Positions 33,236 to 41,876 are shown, numbered from the stretch's first letter. The stretch: DNA of 64,000 nt from Dyadobacter pollutisoli (GCF_026625565.1 NZ_CP112998.1:7414501-7478500); one strand, 5' to 3'. Made by a program: numbers and translations. The notes: a model not told the origin generated them from the letters alone.

Positions 33236-34234
33236 ATGAAAATATCCGCTATAGACATACGCAAGCATACTTTTGAGAAGATTTTCAGAGGTTACGACCC
33301 GGACGAAGTAGATGCTTTCCTGAACTCATTGTCACAGGAATGGGAGCGGTTTTCAAGTGAAAACAATCTCCTGAAAATGCAGCTGGAATATGCCGAGAAG
33401 GAACTTGGAAAGCTCAAAGACATTGAATCAACGCTGTTCAGAACATTAAAAGCGGCAGAAGATACCAGCAAACTGATTGAAAAAGAAGCCATCGAAATGG
33501 CTGAAAAAAGAATAGAAGAATCCAAGACTACAGCCAATGATCTGGTTACGGAAGCGGAAGCCAGAACGAATCAGATCATACGTGAAACGGAGGATCGGTT
33601 GAAGCGTTTCAAAGAAGATTTTGCGGCTGAGGTGAAGATCCAGGAACGGGATTTCAGAGCGATCGAAAATTTCAGGGATAACCTGATCGTTCAGCTTTCG
33701 TCACTTGCCAATAACACCATTGAAACGGTAGAACGATTCGAACAAAAATATGATAAAGAGTCGGTTTTGAACAAAATGGAGGAAATCAAACAACACGTTT
33801 CCGAAATCGAAATTCCCAAAAAAGCTGTATTCCAATCTTTTGTCAAACCAGCCGAGGAAGTAGAGGACGAGCCGGAAGCAGAGGTGAATGTGGTATTGCA
33901 GGATGAGAAGCCGGATGTTGTTTTTGAAGTAGTAGATACTGAGAGCGACGTAGTGGAAGAGGAGGAAGATGCATTGCCCGAAGTACAGTTCGAAGATGAA
34001 GTAAAAGCTGTTGACGAGCCTGAACCGGAGCCAGAACCTGAACCGGTTGTGGAGGAAATTCAGTACAGGGCGAAGGAAGTAACCAAAAGTGCTGCTGACG
34101 AAGCAAGCGAGGCCCTGGCAGAAATGCACAAGTCAGCCGAAAAAGCGAGAGATGCGTCACCAGGTATTAACCGGCCACGCGAAAGCAGCCAACCCAAGAA
34201 AACAGGAGGCGGTTCATTTTTTGATCAAATTTAA
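33236..34234 (+). CDS. DivIVA domain-containing protein
   Basis: A 332-residue protein. The first ~60 residues are the DivIVA/GpsB membrane-binding domain (ISAIDIRKHTFEKIFRGYDP, DEVDAFLNSL). A long coiled coil follows (~60-200). An acidic Glu/Val/Asp-rich segment (~205-275) with the tract EPEPEPEPEP then leads to a basic tail. DivIVA proteins sense membrane curvature and recruit division or polarity factors in Gram-positives; the role in Bacteroidota is much less clear. It lies 8 nt upstream of folB. Confidence 0.88.
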   Translation: MKISAIDIRKHTFEKIFRGYDPDEVDAFLNSLSQEWERFSSENNLLKMQLEYAEKELGKLKDIESTLFRTLKAAEDTSKLIEKEAIEMAEKRIEESKTTANDLVTEAEARTNQIIRETEDRLKRFKEDFAAEVKIQERDFRAIENFRDNLIVQLSSLANNTIETVERFEQKYDKESVLNKMEEIKQHVSEIEIPKKAVFQSFVKPAEEVEDEPEAEVNVVLQDEKPDVVFEVVDTESDVVEEEEDALPEVQFEDEVKAVDEPEPEPEPEPVVEEIQYRAKEVTKSAADEASEALAEMHKSAEKARDASPGINRPRESSQPKKTGGGSFFDQI

Positions 34235-34242
34235 TTTACACA

Positions 34243-34593
34243 TTGGGAACCATCAGCCTGGAAGGATTAGAGTTTTTTGCGTACCACGGTTACTATCCCG
34301 AGGAACAGCGGATAGGTAACAAATATGCACTGGATATCACCATTACTACCGATTTTTTCAAAGCCGCGCAGTATGATAAGCTCAGCGAAACGGTGAATTA
34401 CGAAACCATATACCAGATTGCCTCCAAGGTCATGCAGGAGCCTGCCAAACTGTTGGAACACATTGGTTTCACGGTCATCGAAAAGATCAGGGAATATTAC
34501 CCGTCTGTTGCTAATATTACAGTAAGGGTTTCAAAATTCAATCCGCCGGTAGGAGGCGTCTGCACGCGGGCGGTGATTACGATGGAAGGGTAG
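34243..34593 (+). CDS. folB: Dihydroneopterin aldolase
   Basis: FolB cleaves dihydroneopterin to 6-hydroxymethyl-dihydropterin in folate synthesis. The 116-residue protein has LEGLEFFAYHGYYPEEQRIG, NYETIYQ, and the C-terminal VRVSKFNPPVGG with the catalytic lysine. The start must be a TTG at 34243, since no ATG occurs between the in-frame upstream stop (34222) and the first conserved residues. It follows the DivIVA gene by 8 nt, probably translationally coupled. Confidence 0.92.
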   Translation: MGTISLEGLEFFAYHGYYPEEQRIGNKYALDITITTDFFKAAQYDKLSETVNYETIYQIASKVMQEPAKLLEHIGFTVIEKIREYYPSVANITVRVSKFNPPVGGVCTRAVITMEG

Positions 34594-34594
34594 G

Positions 34595-34669
34595 CTTCGA
34601 CTGCGCTCAGCCTGACAAATTGAATTGTCAGGCTGAGCATTTTATTTGTCACACTGAGCGCAGTCGAAG
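34595..34669. repeat. REP-like nested inverted repeat, convergent junction
   Basis: The left arm CTTCGACTGCGCTCAG (34595-34610) is complementary to the right arm at 34654-34669. An inner 14-bp pair (34605-34618 with 34625-34638) offers an alternative fold. The core is the same as in the 18405-18477 element, with CTGCG in place of CTCCG. Confidence 0.85.
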
Positions 34670-34691
34670 TGCAAATGCACAAGCAAGGCGA

Positions 34692-35903
34692 TCAGTATTC
34701 GTGTGGTAGCGGCACATTAATGCGCTCGTTCCAGGGCAAACCGTGCTGGTTTAGCAGATCCATAAACGGATCGGGATTAAGCTCTTCTACATTATAGACA
34801 CCTGGTTTCAGCCATTCTTCATTCGTAAGCATCAGCATCGCACCGATCATTGCCGGAACGCCGGTTGTGTAGCTCACAGCCTGCGCCTTCACTTCTTTAT
34901 AGCATTCGGCATGGTCGCAGTTGTTCCAGACGTAGTAGGTCTTCTCTTCACCATTCTCAATACCCTTGATCTGGCAACCAATAGATGTTTGTCCTGAATA
35001 GTTTTCTCCCAATGAATCCGGAGCAGGCAATACTGCTTTCAGGAATTCCAGTGGTACGATATCCATTCCCTGGAATTTGATCGGCTTGATACTGGTCATT
35101 CCTACGTTTTCCAGCACATTCAAATGCGTGATATAGGCCTGGCCGAATGTCATCCAGAAACGTGCGCGTTTCAGGGTAGGGAAGTTTTTAACCAGTGATT
35201 CCAGTTCCTCATGATAAAGAACGTAGCTTTCTTTGGGTCCAATGCCAGGGTACTCGATAGGCTTGTGAATTGACATCGCCGGGATCTCAACCCATTCGCC
35301 ATTTTCCCAGTAGCGGCCTGGCTGAGTAATCTCGCGGATATTGATTTCCGGGTTAAAATTCGTTGCAAACGCTTTGCCGTGGTCACCTGCATTACAATCG
35401 ATAATATCCAGGTAATGCATTTCATCAAAGTGATGCTTGTTGGCATAAGCCGTATAAACCTGGGTAACGCCCGGGTCAAAACCGCAGCCAAGAAGAGCCA
35501 TCAAACCTGCTTCTTTAAATCTTTCCTGGTAAGCCCATTGCCAGCTGTATTCAAATTTCGCGACATCCTTAGGCTCGTAGTTGGCGGTATCAAGGTAATG
35601 TATGCCGGTTGCAAGGCAGGCTTCCATGAGCGTTAGATCCTGGTAGGGAAGCGCTACATTGATGAGCATGGTTGGCTGAAAACGTTTGATCAACAGAACT
35701 GTTTCCGCAACGATATCAGCATCCACCTGTGCGGTCTGGATCGTGACACCGTGCATTTCCCTGATTTCGGCTGCTATTTTATCACATTTCGCCTTGGTAC
35801 GGCTGGCGAGTAAAATTTCAGTAAAAACATTGCTGTTCAACGCACATTTGTGAGCTACAACACTACCAACACCTCCTGCACCAATAATAAGGACCTTCGA
35901 CAT
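34692..35903 (-). CDS. Saccharopine dehydrogenase family protein (carboxynorspermidine synthase-like)
   Basis: A 403-residue cytosolic NAD(P)-dependent enzyme. The Rossmann motif KVLIIGAGGVGSVVAHKCAL starts the protein; GCGFDPGVTQVYTAYANKHH and YVLYHEELESL follow. Length and motifs match the carboxynorspermidine dehydrogenase branch (polyamine synthesis) better than lysine-pathway saccharopine dehydrogenases, but no nspC-like decarboxylase is adjacent. The frame opens at 35936; MSKVLIIGAGG at 35903 is the natural start. A 15-bp hairpin lies in the leader at 35926-35958. Confidence 0.85.
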   Translation of the reverse strand: MSKVLIIGAGGVGSVVAHKCALNSNVFTEILLASRTKAKCDKIAAEIREMHGVTIQTAQVDADIVAETVLLIKRFQPTMLINVALPYQDLTLMEACLATGIHYLDTANYEPKDVAKFEYSWQWAYQERFKEAGLMALLGCGFDPGVTQVYTAYANKHHFDEMHYLDIIDCNAGDHGKAFATNFNPEINIREITQPGRYWENGEWVEIPAMSIHKPIEYPGIGPKESYVLYHEELESLVKNFPTLKRARFWMTFGQAYITHLNVLENVGMTSIKPIKFQGMDIVPLEFLKAVLPAPDSLGENYSGQTSIGCQIKGIENGEEKTYYVWNNCDHAECYKEVKAQAVSYTTGVPAMIGAMLMLTNEEWLKPGVYNVEELNPDPFMDLLNQHGLPWNERINVPLPHEY

Positions 35904-35925
35904 TTTATTTCGTTTGAAAGTTTTG

Positions 35926-35958
35926 AGACTTGCCAAGTTTCCAAAACTTGGTAAGTCT
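35926..35958. repeat. Inverted repeat upstream of the saccharopine dehydrogenase-like gene
   Basis: Two 15-bp arms (AGACTTGCCAAGTTT and AAACTTGGTAAGTCT) around a 3-nt loop, with one G-T pair, lie ~23 nt upstream of the start. Possible leader structure or dispersed palindromic repeat. Confidence 0.7.
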
Positions 35959-35996
35959 TTATATTTCCCGCAAAGATAAAATGACGGTTCAATTTA

Positions 35997-37190
35997 TCAA
36001 TTTAAATTTCCGTTAACCAGTTTCATAATCTTGCCGTCGCCCAAATTCAGATAGTACACTTCACCGCTAATATCCTGTCCAAAAGAAGAGATTGAGCCTT
36101 TATTCTCCATTAACAGACTATTGCTTTTCTTTTTATCGCCGTCCAGTTCCAATGCCCAGATCCGTCCACTCACATAATCCCCGTAAATATATTTTCCAAC
36201 AAGGCTTTTAACCGAGGTACCTCTGTAAACATAGCCTCCGGTAATTGACCTGTCGCCATTGCTCTGGGTATAATCATGGATCGGTTCTATGAGGCCAGCC
36301 TGGTCGCAGTTGGATGAATTGTAGCAATCGATTCCTTCTTTAATGCGCCAGCCGTAGTTTCCTCCTTTGGTGATAATGTCAATTTCCTCTCTTTCATTTT
36401 GTCCCACATCTCCGGCAAATAACCGGCCCGTTTCCTTATCGAACGCAATGCGCCAGGGGTTTCTGAGTCCATAAGCATAAATTTCAGGTAGAAATCCATC
36501 AGTGGAAATAGCATAGGGATTATCAGCAGGTATCCCGTAGTTGCCTTTGCCAGTGGAATTTACATCTACCCTCAATATTTTGCCAAGATAGCTTTTTCGG
36601 TTTTGAGCATTGTTTTGAGGATCACCTCCGCTACCTCCGTCACCCGTGGCAATGTAGAGGAAGCCATCTTTGCCAAATTGTAGGCCGCCGCCGTTGTGAT
36701 TGTCGTAAGGTTGATTGAATGTAAAGAGAATGGTCTCACTTTCAGCGTCAGCCTGTGCCGAACTGGCGGTAGCCGCTTTGTAGCGTGCAATGACTGTTTT
36801 TAATGGACTACCGACGGTATAATTGACAAAAAAGTAACCATTATTTTTGAAATCAGGGTGAAAGGCTAGCCCTAGCAGACCGCGCTCGCCACCTGACGTT
36901 ACTTTTCTTTTAATGTCGAGGTAGGTAGTGCTGGTTTTTACAGAAGCAGAATTGTCAAAAACTTTAATGCCCCCATCTTTTTCCACTACAAAAAAGCGGC
37001 TGCTGTCGCCCGGTGCCTGTTGAAGATCTACCGGTTGATTAAATGTGAGCGCCGGAAAAGCCTCTTTTGAACCTACCGTATTTTCGGGGACCTCTGGCAC
37101 CTCTTCTACGTCCTTGTCGTTGGAGGAGCATGCGAGGGTCAAAATGACCAGGGCAAAGGGGAGTATAGTTCTTAGTGAGGCGGTTTGCAT
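35997..37190 (-). CDS. PQQ-dependent sugar dehydrogenase-like lipoprotein
   Basis: A 397-residue lipoprotein: the signal peptide ends LTLAC, with lipidated Cys21. The body (~40-395) is a six-bladed propeller of the glucose/sorbosone dehydrogenase (GSDH, YliI-like) family: GLLGLAFHPDFKNNGYFFVN, GLQFGKDGFLYIATGDGGSG, AYGLRNPWRIAFDKETG. These are PQQ-dependent, periplasm-facing sugar oxidases in the best-known members. It lies 58 nt downstream of eboF on the same strand, so it may be co-transcribed. A 10-bp inverted repeat covers its start codon. Confidence 0.88.
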   Translation of the reverse strand: MQTASLRTILPFALVILTLACSSNDKDVEEVPEVPENTVGSKEAFPALTFNQPVDLQQAPGDSSRFFVVEKDGGIKVFDNSASVKTSTTYLDIKRKVTSGGERGLLGLAFHPDFKNNGYFFVNYTVGSPLKTVIARYKAATASSAQADAESETILFTFNQPYDNHNGGGLQFGKDGFLYIATGDGGSGGDPQNNAQNRKSYLGKILRVDVNSTGKGNYGIPADNPYAISTDGFLPEIYAYGLRNPWRIAFDKETGRLFAGDVGQNEREEIDIITKGGNYGWRIKEGIDCYNSSNCDQAGLIEPIHDYTQSNGDRSITGGYVYRGTSVKSLVGKYIYGDYVSGRIWALELDGDKKKSNSLLMENKGSISSFGQDISGEVYYLNLGDGKIMKLVNGNLN

Positions 37191-37221
37191 GACGTTGAAG
37201 TTTTCTTTCTACAACGTCATG
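37188..37221 (-). promoter_or_regulatory. Hairpin overlapping the start codon of the sugar dehydrogenase gene
   Basis: Perfect 10-bp arms (CATGACGTTG / CAACGTCATG) with a 14-nt loop. In the mRNA the 3' arm contains the AUG, so folding would hide the start codon. No T-tract follows, so it is unlikely to be a terminator. Confidence 0.55.
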
Positions 37222-37248
37222 AAACTCTATTTGTTTTGGGAAAGCCTT

Positions 37249-38613
37249 TTAAATCAGATGCTTCCAGATTACGTCGTACACATCTACCGCCTCGATTTCG
37301 GTTTTATCCAAAGCAGAATCCGTAATGCAGATCGGGTAGTACTCTTTGGGAACATTCGGACTTCCATGCGATCCTTTCACCAATGTCGCATCCAATGGAA
37401 TGACGTCCATTAAGTAGCGGAAACCGAGCAATTTGCGTGCGAGCTTGTAACCTGCACGAAGTTTGATGAACGGATTTTTGGGGTCCATAAACATTTCAAC
37501 CGGATCGTAGCCAGGCTTTCGGTGAATGTCTACCAAATGCGCATAGTCGGGCGCTTTTTCGTCGTCCAGCCAGTAATAGTAGGTAAACCAGCTGTCAGGT
37601 TTGGCCACTACCACCAGGTCACCGGAGCGTTCATGGTCAATGTGATATGCTTTTTGGGCTTCTTTATCCAGAATCAGGTCAATACCAGGTGTTTTTTTCA
37701 ATGCATTGACTACCTGTTCTTTAACGGCAGGATCATTGAGATAAACGTGTGCAATCTGGTGATCTGACGCTGCAAATGCTTTGGAAACACCTGGGTCCAG
37801 CAATTCGTACCAGCGCTCGTTACGTACGGAAATCAGTCCCTCATTTCTCAGAATGCGATTAATATGGATTGGGTTACTGACTGGATTAATGCCATATTCC
37901 GAAAGCAGGATCACTTTTGCATTTCTGGCTTCATAAAACTTCACCAGCTCCTCCACAATCGCATCGATTTCATTTAGTTCTTTATTGATTTTCGAAAAAT
38001 CGGGGCCGAACTTTTGAAGACAATAATCTAAATGCGGGAGGTAAATGAATGTTAATGTTGGATTATGTTTTTTCTCTACCCACATTGACGAATCCGCGAT
38101 CCATTTGGTAGACTTAATGTTGGCATTAGGTCCCCAGAAATTGAATAGTGGAAATTGACCGAGGTCTTTTTGCAACTCGTCACGCAACTCCGGCGGATAA
38201 GAGTAACAGTCAGGCGCCTTCACGCCATCGGCATGGTACTGCGGACGCGGGGTAACTGAGAAATCCGCAGTGGAGTACATATTATACCACCAGAACATTT
38301 TGGCACAAGTAAAACCCGGATCCAGCTTTTTCGCTGCATCCCAGATCTTTTCGCCCTTCACCAGCTTATTGGATTGCTTCCAGAATTTCACTTCCGAATC
38401 TTCACGGTCATACCAGCCATTTCCTACTATACCATTGTCTACCGGCCATTTACCGGTAATGTAAGTGCTTTGGGAAGTGGTGGTAACAGCTGGAAGAACC
38501 GGTTTAATGGGGGTTAAATGCTTGTTTTTTAAGTATCCGGCGAGAAACGGAGTATGTTCGCCGATCAGATTGGCACTTAACGCTACGATGTCAATGACAA
38601 CTGTCTTATTCAT
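37249..38613 (-). CDS. eboF: EboF-like phosphodiesterase/nucleotide pyrophosphatase-fold protein
   Basis: A 454-residue protein with the alkaline-phosphatase superfamily fold of type I phosphodiesterases. Asp8 (VVIDIVAL) and the nucleophile region LPAVTTTSQSTYITG (Thr45/46) are in place, and GSHG near the C-terminus could supply one His. Two other ligand motifs are altered: the usual SDHG is SEYG (residues 238-241), and the usual DxxxH is Asp195-Tyr-Cys-Leu-Gln200. No signal peptide is evident. It overlaps eboE by 8 nt and ends the ebo cluster. The symbol rests on fold and position. Confidence 0.85.
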   Translation of the reverse strand: MNKTVVIDIVALSANLIGEHTPFLAGYLKNKHLTPIKPVLPAVTTTSQSTYITGKWPVDNGIVGNGWYDREDSEVKFWKQSNKLVKGEKIWDAAKKLDPGFTCAKMFWWYNMYSTADFSVTPRPQYHADGVKAPDCYSYPPELRDELQKDLGQFPLFNFWGPNANIKSTKWIADSSMWVEKKHNPTLTFIYLPHLDYCLQKFGPDFSKINKELNEIDAIVEELVKFYEARNAKVILLSEYGINPVSNPIHINRILRNEGLISVRNERWYELLDPGVSKAFAASDHQIAHVYLNDPAVKEQVVNALKKTPGIDLILDKEAQKAYHIDHERSGDLVVVAKPDSWFTYYYWLDDEKAPDYAHLVDIHRKPGYDPVEMFMDPKNPFIKLRAGYKLARKLLGFRYLMDVIPLDATLVKGSHGSPNVPKEYYPICITDSALDKTEIEAVDVYDVIWKHLI

Positions 38614-39805
38614 AACTCAATATTTTCTTCACCCATTCAATTTCCCTTACAATAGACTCGCCGATAGGCTTTTGCATATCTTCCGGCAGTACGCCCCAGG
38701 TATAGGTTTCGACTTCAAGAAATGAAGAAAAAGGGTTTTCTGTATGAAGGGCCAGGGTTTTGATGATATCACCCTGAGTGGATTCCAGAACGCCGTAAGA
38801 ATTGATAAAAAGAGGAACGTGAAAATGAACGCGCCATTCTTCCTGATTTTCGTTCCAATCGGCCAATGCTTCTTTCAAATCAGGATAGTGCGATTTCGTT
38901 CCATCGCTGTTTCGGGACACGACCTGATGCAGGTAAACCGGCTCATTGAAAGTTTCAATAGCCTTCAATTTGATCTCTTTTTCGCTCGAAAAATTCACTT
39001 TGAGCGCAGAACTCACCTGAATGCGGCCCACCTTGATACCGATTTCATTCAATGATGCCAGTATCTCTTCTGGATTTTCAAAACCAACCGCCGCGTGACA
39101 AATGTCGTAGCAAAGCTGGATATGTTTGAGAATAGTTTCTTTGGCCTGCTCTTCCGAAAATGAATATTTAGACAAATGTGTAATACCTTTTGGAAGCAGC
39201 ACATCACGGTACCAGTTTACAAAATCGACCATATTGTCCAGCATTCCATCTGGTTCTGGTTCAATGTCGAGGTGCAGCAGTTTACCGGTTTCCTTTTCAA
39301 TGCTGATCAGTTTGTCCAGTAGTTGCAGTACGTGGTTGGTGGCAGATTCGGTTGCGAGCTGTTTGTCGGCTTCCGTTTTCCACCAAAGCCGGTAAGTCAG
39401 TGGAGGAGTGGAGACGCCGCCGTGCATTCCCTCAGGAAGCAGCTCGGCTAATATATTGAACAGACGAATTGTATATTCCAGCCGATCGGTAGTAGTCCAG
39501 TCTGGCGTATGTACATCGTCTTTTACTACTGTATTATGAAAGCCGCCATAAGGGAATCCATTGATTACAAAAACGTAAACATCCTGTTCGGTCAGCCAGT
39601 TTTTGAATTCGAGCAGTACTTCCGGTTTACTCAGCTCAATGGATGCCTCATTCGCAATACGAAGTCCAAGCCCGAAAGACTGGCCCGGCGCAAGCTGTTG
39701 GCGGATGTAAGGAATATTGTCACGCAGCGACTGGAAATGGTCAGCCCATTTTTCGCCGGGATGAATGTTACTGCAATAGGTAAGGTGTCCGTAAGGGGTT
39801 ATCAT
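38606..39805 (-). CDS. eboE: EboE-like metabolite traffic protein (TIM barrel)
   Basis: A 399-residue protein with a xylose-isomerase-like TIM-barrel pattern. Candidate metal or substrate residues are in LLHLDIEPEPDG (~190), LCYDICHAAVGFENP (~240) and KVGRIQVSSALKV (~265). The N-terminus THxxYCSNIHPGE-like (LTYCSNIHPGEKWADH) is characteristic of EboE. It has no signal peptide. Its start overlaps the eboD stop by 4 nt and its end overlaps eboF by 8 nt, so translation is coupled. Biochemical activity is unknown. Confidence 0.88.
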   Translation of the reverse strand: MITPYGHLTYCSNIHPGEKWADHFQSLRDNIPYIRQQLAPGQSFGLGLRIANEASIELSKPEVLLEFKNWLTEQDVYVFVINGFPYGGFHNTVVKDDVHTPDWTTTDRLEYTIRLFNILAELLPEGMHGGVSTPPLTYRLWWKTEADKQLATESATNHVLQLLDKLISIEKETGKLLHLDIEPEPDGMLDNMVDFVNWYRDVLLPKGITHLSKYSFSEEQAKETILKHIQLCYDICHAAVGFENPEEILASLNEIGIKVGRIQVSSALKVNFSSEKEIKLKAIETFNEPVYLHQVVSRNSDGTKSHYPDLKEALADWNENQEEWRVHFHVPLFINSYGVLESTQGDIIKTLALHTENPFSSFLEVETYTWGVLPEDMQKPIGESIVREIEWVKKILSYE

Positions 39806-40977
39806 AGGGCATGAATGATTTTAGAGCCTTCCAGATAATCCACTGATTTGGCAATGATATCAGCGTCAAGCTCGTGCACTTCCACACCTTTTCCAATTTT
39901 TTCAAGAAGCATGATGGTCAACCGTCCGCCTAAATGTTCGCGGAATTCCTGCAAACCATTTCGAAGGTTAACCTTTTCATTTTCAGATAATTTGGGATGA
40001 TATAAATCAAAACCCAGCTTATTCAGCAGGTCAAGAATGCGGGCGAGATCAGCTTCCGGGAGTTTCCCAACCTGGGTCGCGTACACGCAGTCCAGCGCGA
40101 TACCAATCGCCACTGCTTCTCCATGACGAACCTGGAAATCAGTCAGATATTCAAGTTTATGGGCAGCCCAATGTCCAAAATCCAATGGTCGCGAAGAGCC
40201 AAATTCAAAAGGATCGCCGCCTGCAATGTGGTCGGTATGCATTTCAGCGCAGCGGTGGATCAGGTAAGCCATGGCTTCTTCGTCACGATGGGCGAGTGCT
40301 GTCTCGTGTTCTTCCATCCATTCAAAAAACGATGCGTCCTTGATCAATGCTACTTTGATAGCCTCCGCAATTCCTCCGCGCCAGTCGCGATCGTCGAGCG
40401 TTCTCAGGAAAGTAAGATCATTGAAAACCGCTATGGGCGGCGCAAATGTGCCCAGGAAGTTCTTTTTGCCATGAAAGTTAATGCTGTTTTTTACACCTAC
40501 CCCTGAATCGTTTTGTGATAAAACAGTAGTCGGAATGCGGATGAGCTTGATACCTCTGTGCGAAACCGCCGCAGCGTACCCCACCAAATCCAGCACGGCA
40601 CCGCCGCCAATACCAATAATAAATGAATGCCGATCGATGGCGTGTACGTCCACGGCTTCTACGAGGCTTTCAAATAATGCAGGATCGTTTTTTGAAGCTT
40701 CTCCACCAGGAACAATCATGATTTGGGGTGCGAGCTGAATGTGTGGAACTGCTATGGAAAAGTAAGACCTGATCTGGTCTGCTAAATCTGGATGGTATTG
40801 AGCAAATCCTTCATCCACTATCACCAAAGCCTTACGCTGAAAACCTTGCCCGGTATAATCCTTGAAAAAATCTTTCAGTAATGGGTTTTTCTGATCAAAT
40901 AAATGCTGTGTGAAGAATACCGCATAATTGTATTCTACCTTGAAACGCTGTTGTATGGTTTGCATCGAAATCGACAT
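39802..40977 (-). CDS. eboD: EboD-like 3-dehydroquinate synthase homologue
   Basis: A 391-residue cytosolic protein of the sugar-phosphate cyclase superfamily. NAD-binding GIGGGAVLDLVGYAAAV is present, along with RIPTTVLSQNDSGVGVKNSIN, KNFLGTFAPP, and all three zinc ligands: Glu in GIAEAIKVA, His in DFGHWAAHKLE, His in RHGEAVAIG. It is thus probably an active cyclase, but its position in ebo argues against a simple shikimate-pathway aroB role. Substitutions such as VKNSIN for the usual GKTGIN suggest a different substrate. It is separated from eboC by 27 nt. Confidence 0.9.
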   Translation of the reverse strand: MSISMQTIQQRFKVEYNYAVFFTQHLFDQKNPLLKDFFKDYTGQGFQRKALVIVDEGFAQYHPDLADQIRSYFSIAVPHIQLAPQIMIVPGGEASKNDPALFESLVEAVDVHAIDRHSFIIGIGGGAVLDLVGYAAAVSHRGIKLIRIPTTVLSQNDSGVGVKNSINFHGKKNFLGTFAPPIAVFNDLTFLRTLDDRDWRGGIAEAIKVALIKDASFFEWMEEHETALAHRDEEAMAYLIHRCAEMHTDHIAGGDPFEFGSSRPLDFGHWAAHKLEYLTDFQVRHGEAVAIGIALDCVYATQVGKLPEADLARILDLLNKLGFDLYHPKLSENEKVNLRNGLQEFREHLGGRLTIMLLEKIGKGVEVHELDADIIAKSVDYLEGSKIIHAL

Positions 40978-41004
40978 TGAACACGCAAAAAATAATTTTT
41001 AATA

Positions 41005-41874
41005 CTAAGTTACTGCGAAAACCTTTGCCAAAAGCATAGATAACGGCAATAATGCCAAAACGGCCAAAGCCACCGGCCATAATCCAAAAGCCACGCACCA
41101 CGAAGCGTTCATCACGATCAGGGAAATGACCCCTGCTTTCACAGCTTTACCGATCAATGGGCCAACCGGATTTTGCATTGCATTCCACAATGGCCTGAAG
41201 ATAAACCAGGCGTGAAGCAAGACGAATGGTACAGTATAAAGCAGATTACCATGCTCATTAGCGAGTTTTAGCTGTGATAGTAAAACAATGGCGTAAAACA
41301 TGGCGGCAATGTAAAGGGTGGTCTTTTTCCCGCCATGCACTTCATCCTGACTGATCAGTGTAATCGCGGCAATGTAAATAATTGGAAACACTGCGACCCA
41401 TGCCCAGCTCTGGAAAGATTCTGGCAATACGCTCATTCCTAAAATCAGGTTTCCCCCCCGGCACATTCCCATTGTTAATGGGCCAAAAAACACATGATGC
41501 TTCGCAAAGCGGTTATATAATACAGTGAGTAAGGCGATCACAACAGCAATCATCCCGCTTTGAAAACTGAACATTGCTGCTGCCAGAATGCCCAGAAACA
41601 GCAGTGATATCCCGAGCGTTGTTGCTGAGGATAATGGCACTTTACCGCTTGGAATAGGGCGTTCGGGGCGTTCGATACTGTCCAGTTTGGCGTCGAAAAC
41701 ATCATTCATGACCACACCACCGCCATAAAGGCCTAATGTTGAGACGACGAGTAGCGCAGGCGAAAAGTCTGAAAAAGTAAATTGTGCAATAGCCATCCCC
41801 GCCAGGATATCAGTAATGGCGGTTACAAGATTGGCAGGGCGTGTTAGCTGCAGATAAGGTTTAAAACTGCTCAC
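41005..41874 (-). CDS. eboC: EboC-like UbiA-family prenyltransferase
   Basis: A 289-residue integral membrane protein with eight or nine helices. The first Asp-rich motif NDVFDAKLDSIERPERPIPS (Asn57, Asp58, Asp61, Asp65) is the UbiA prenyl-diphosphate site; a second acidic region lies at SQDEVHGGKKT. UbiA enzymes transfer polyprenyl groups from a diphosphate to aromatic or other acceptors within the membrane. The acceptor in ebo is not known. It lies 2 nt downstream of eboB. Confidence 0.9.
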   Translation of the reverse strand: MSSFKPYLQLTRPANLVTAITDILAGMAIAQFTFSDFSPALLVVSTLGLYGGGVVMNDVFDAKLDSIERPERPIPSGKVPLSSATTLGISLLFLGILAAAMFSFQSGMIAVVIALLTVLYNRFAKHHVFFGPLTMGMCRGGNLILGMSVLPESFQSWAWVAVFPIIYIAAITLISQDEVHGGKKTTLYIAAMFYAIVLLSQLKLANEHGNLLYTVPFVLLHAWFIFRPLWNAMQNPVGPLIGKAVKAGVISLIVMNASWCVAFGLWPVALAVLALLPLSMLLAKVFAVT

Positions 41875-41876
41875 TT

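Noticed and set aside
37249..38613. Calling eboF a standard alkaline phosphatase or nucleotide pyrophosphatase
   Set aside because: The fold fits, but two or three canonical metal ligands are replaced, so a standard activity cannot be claimed.
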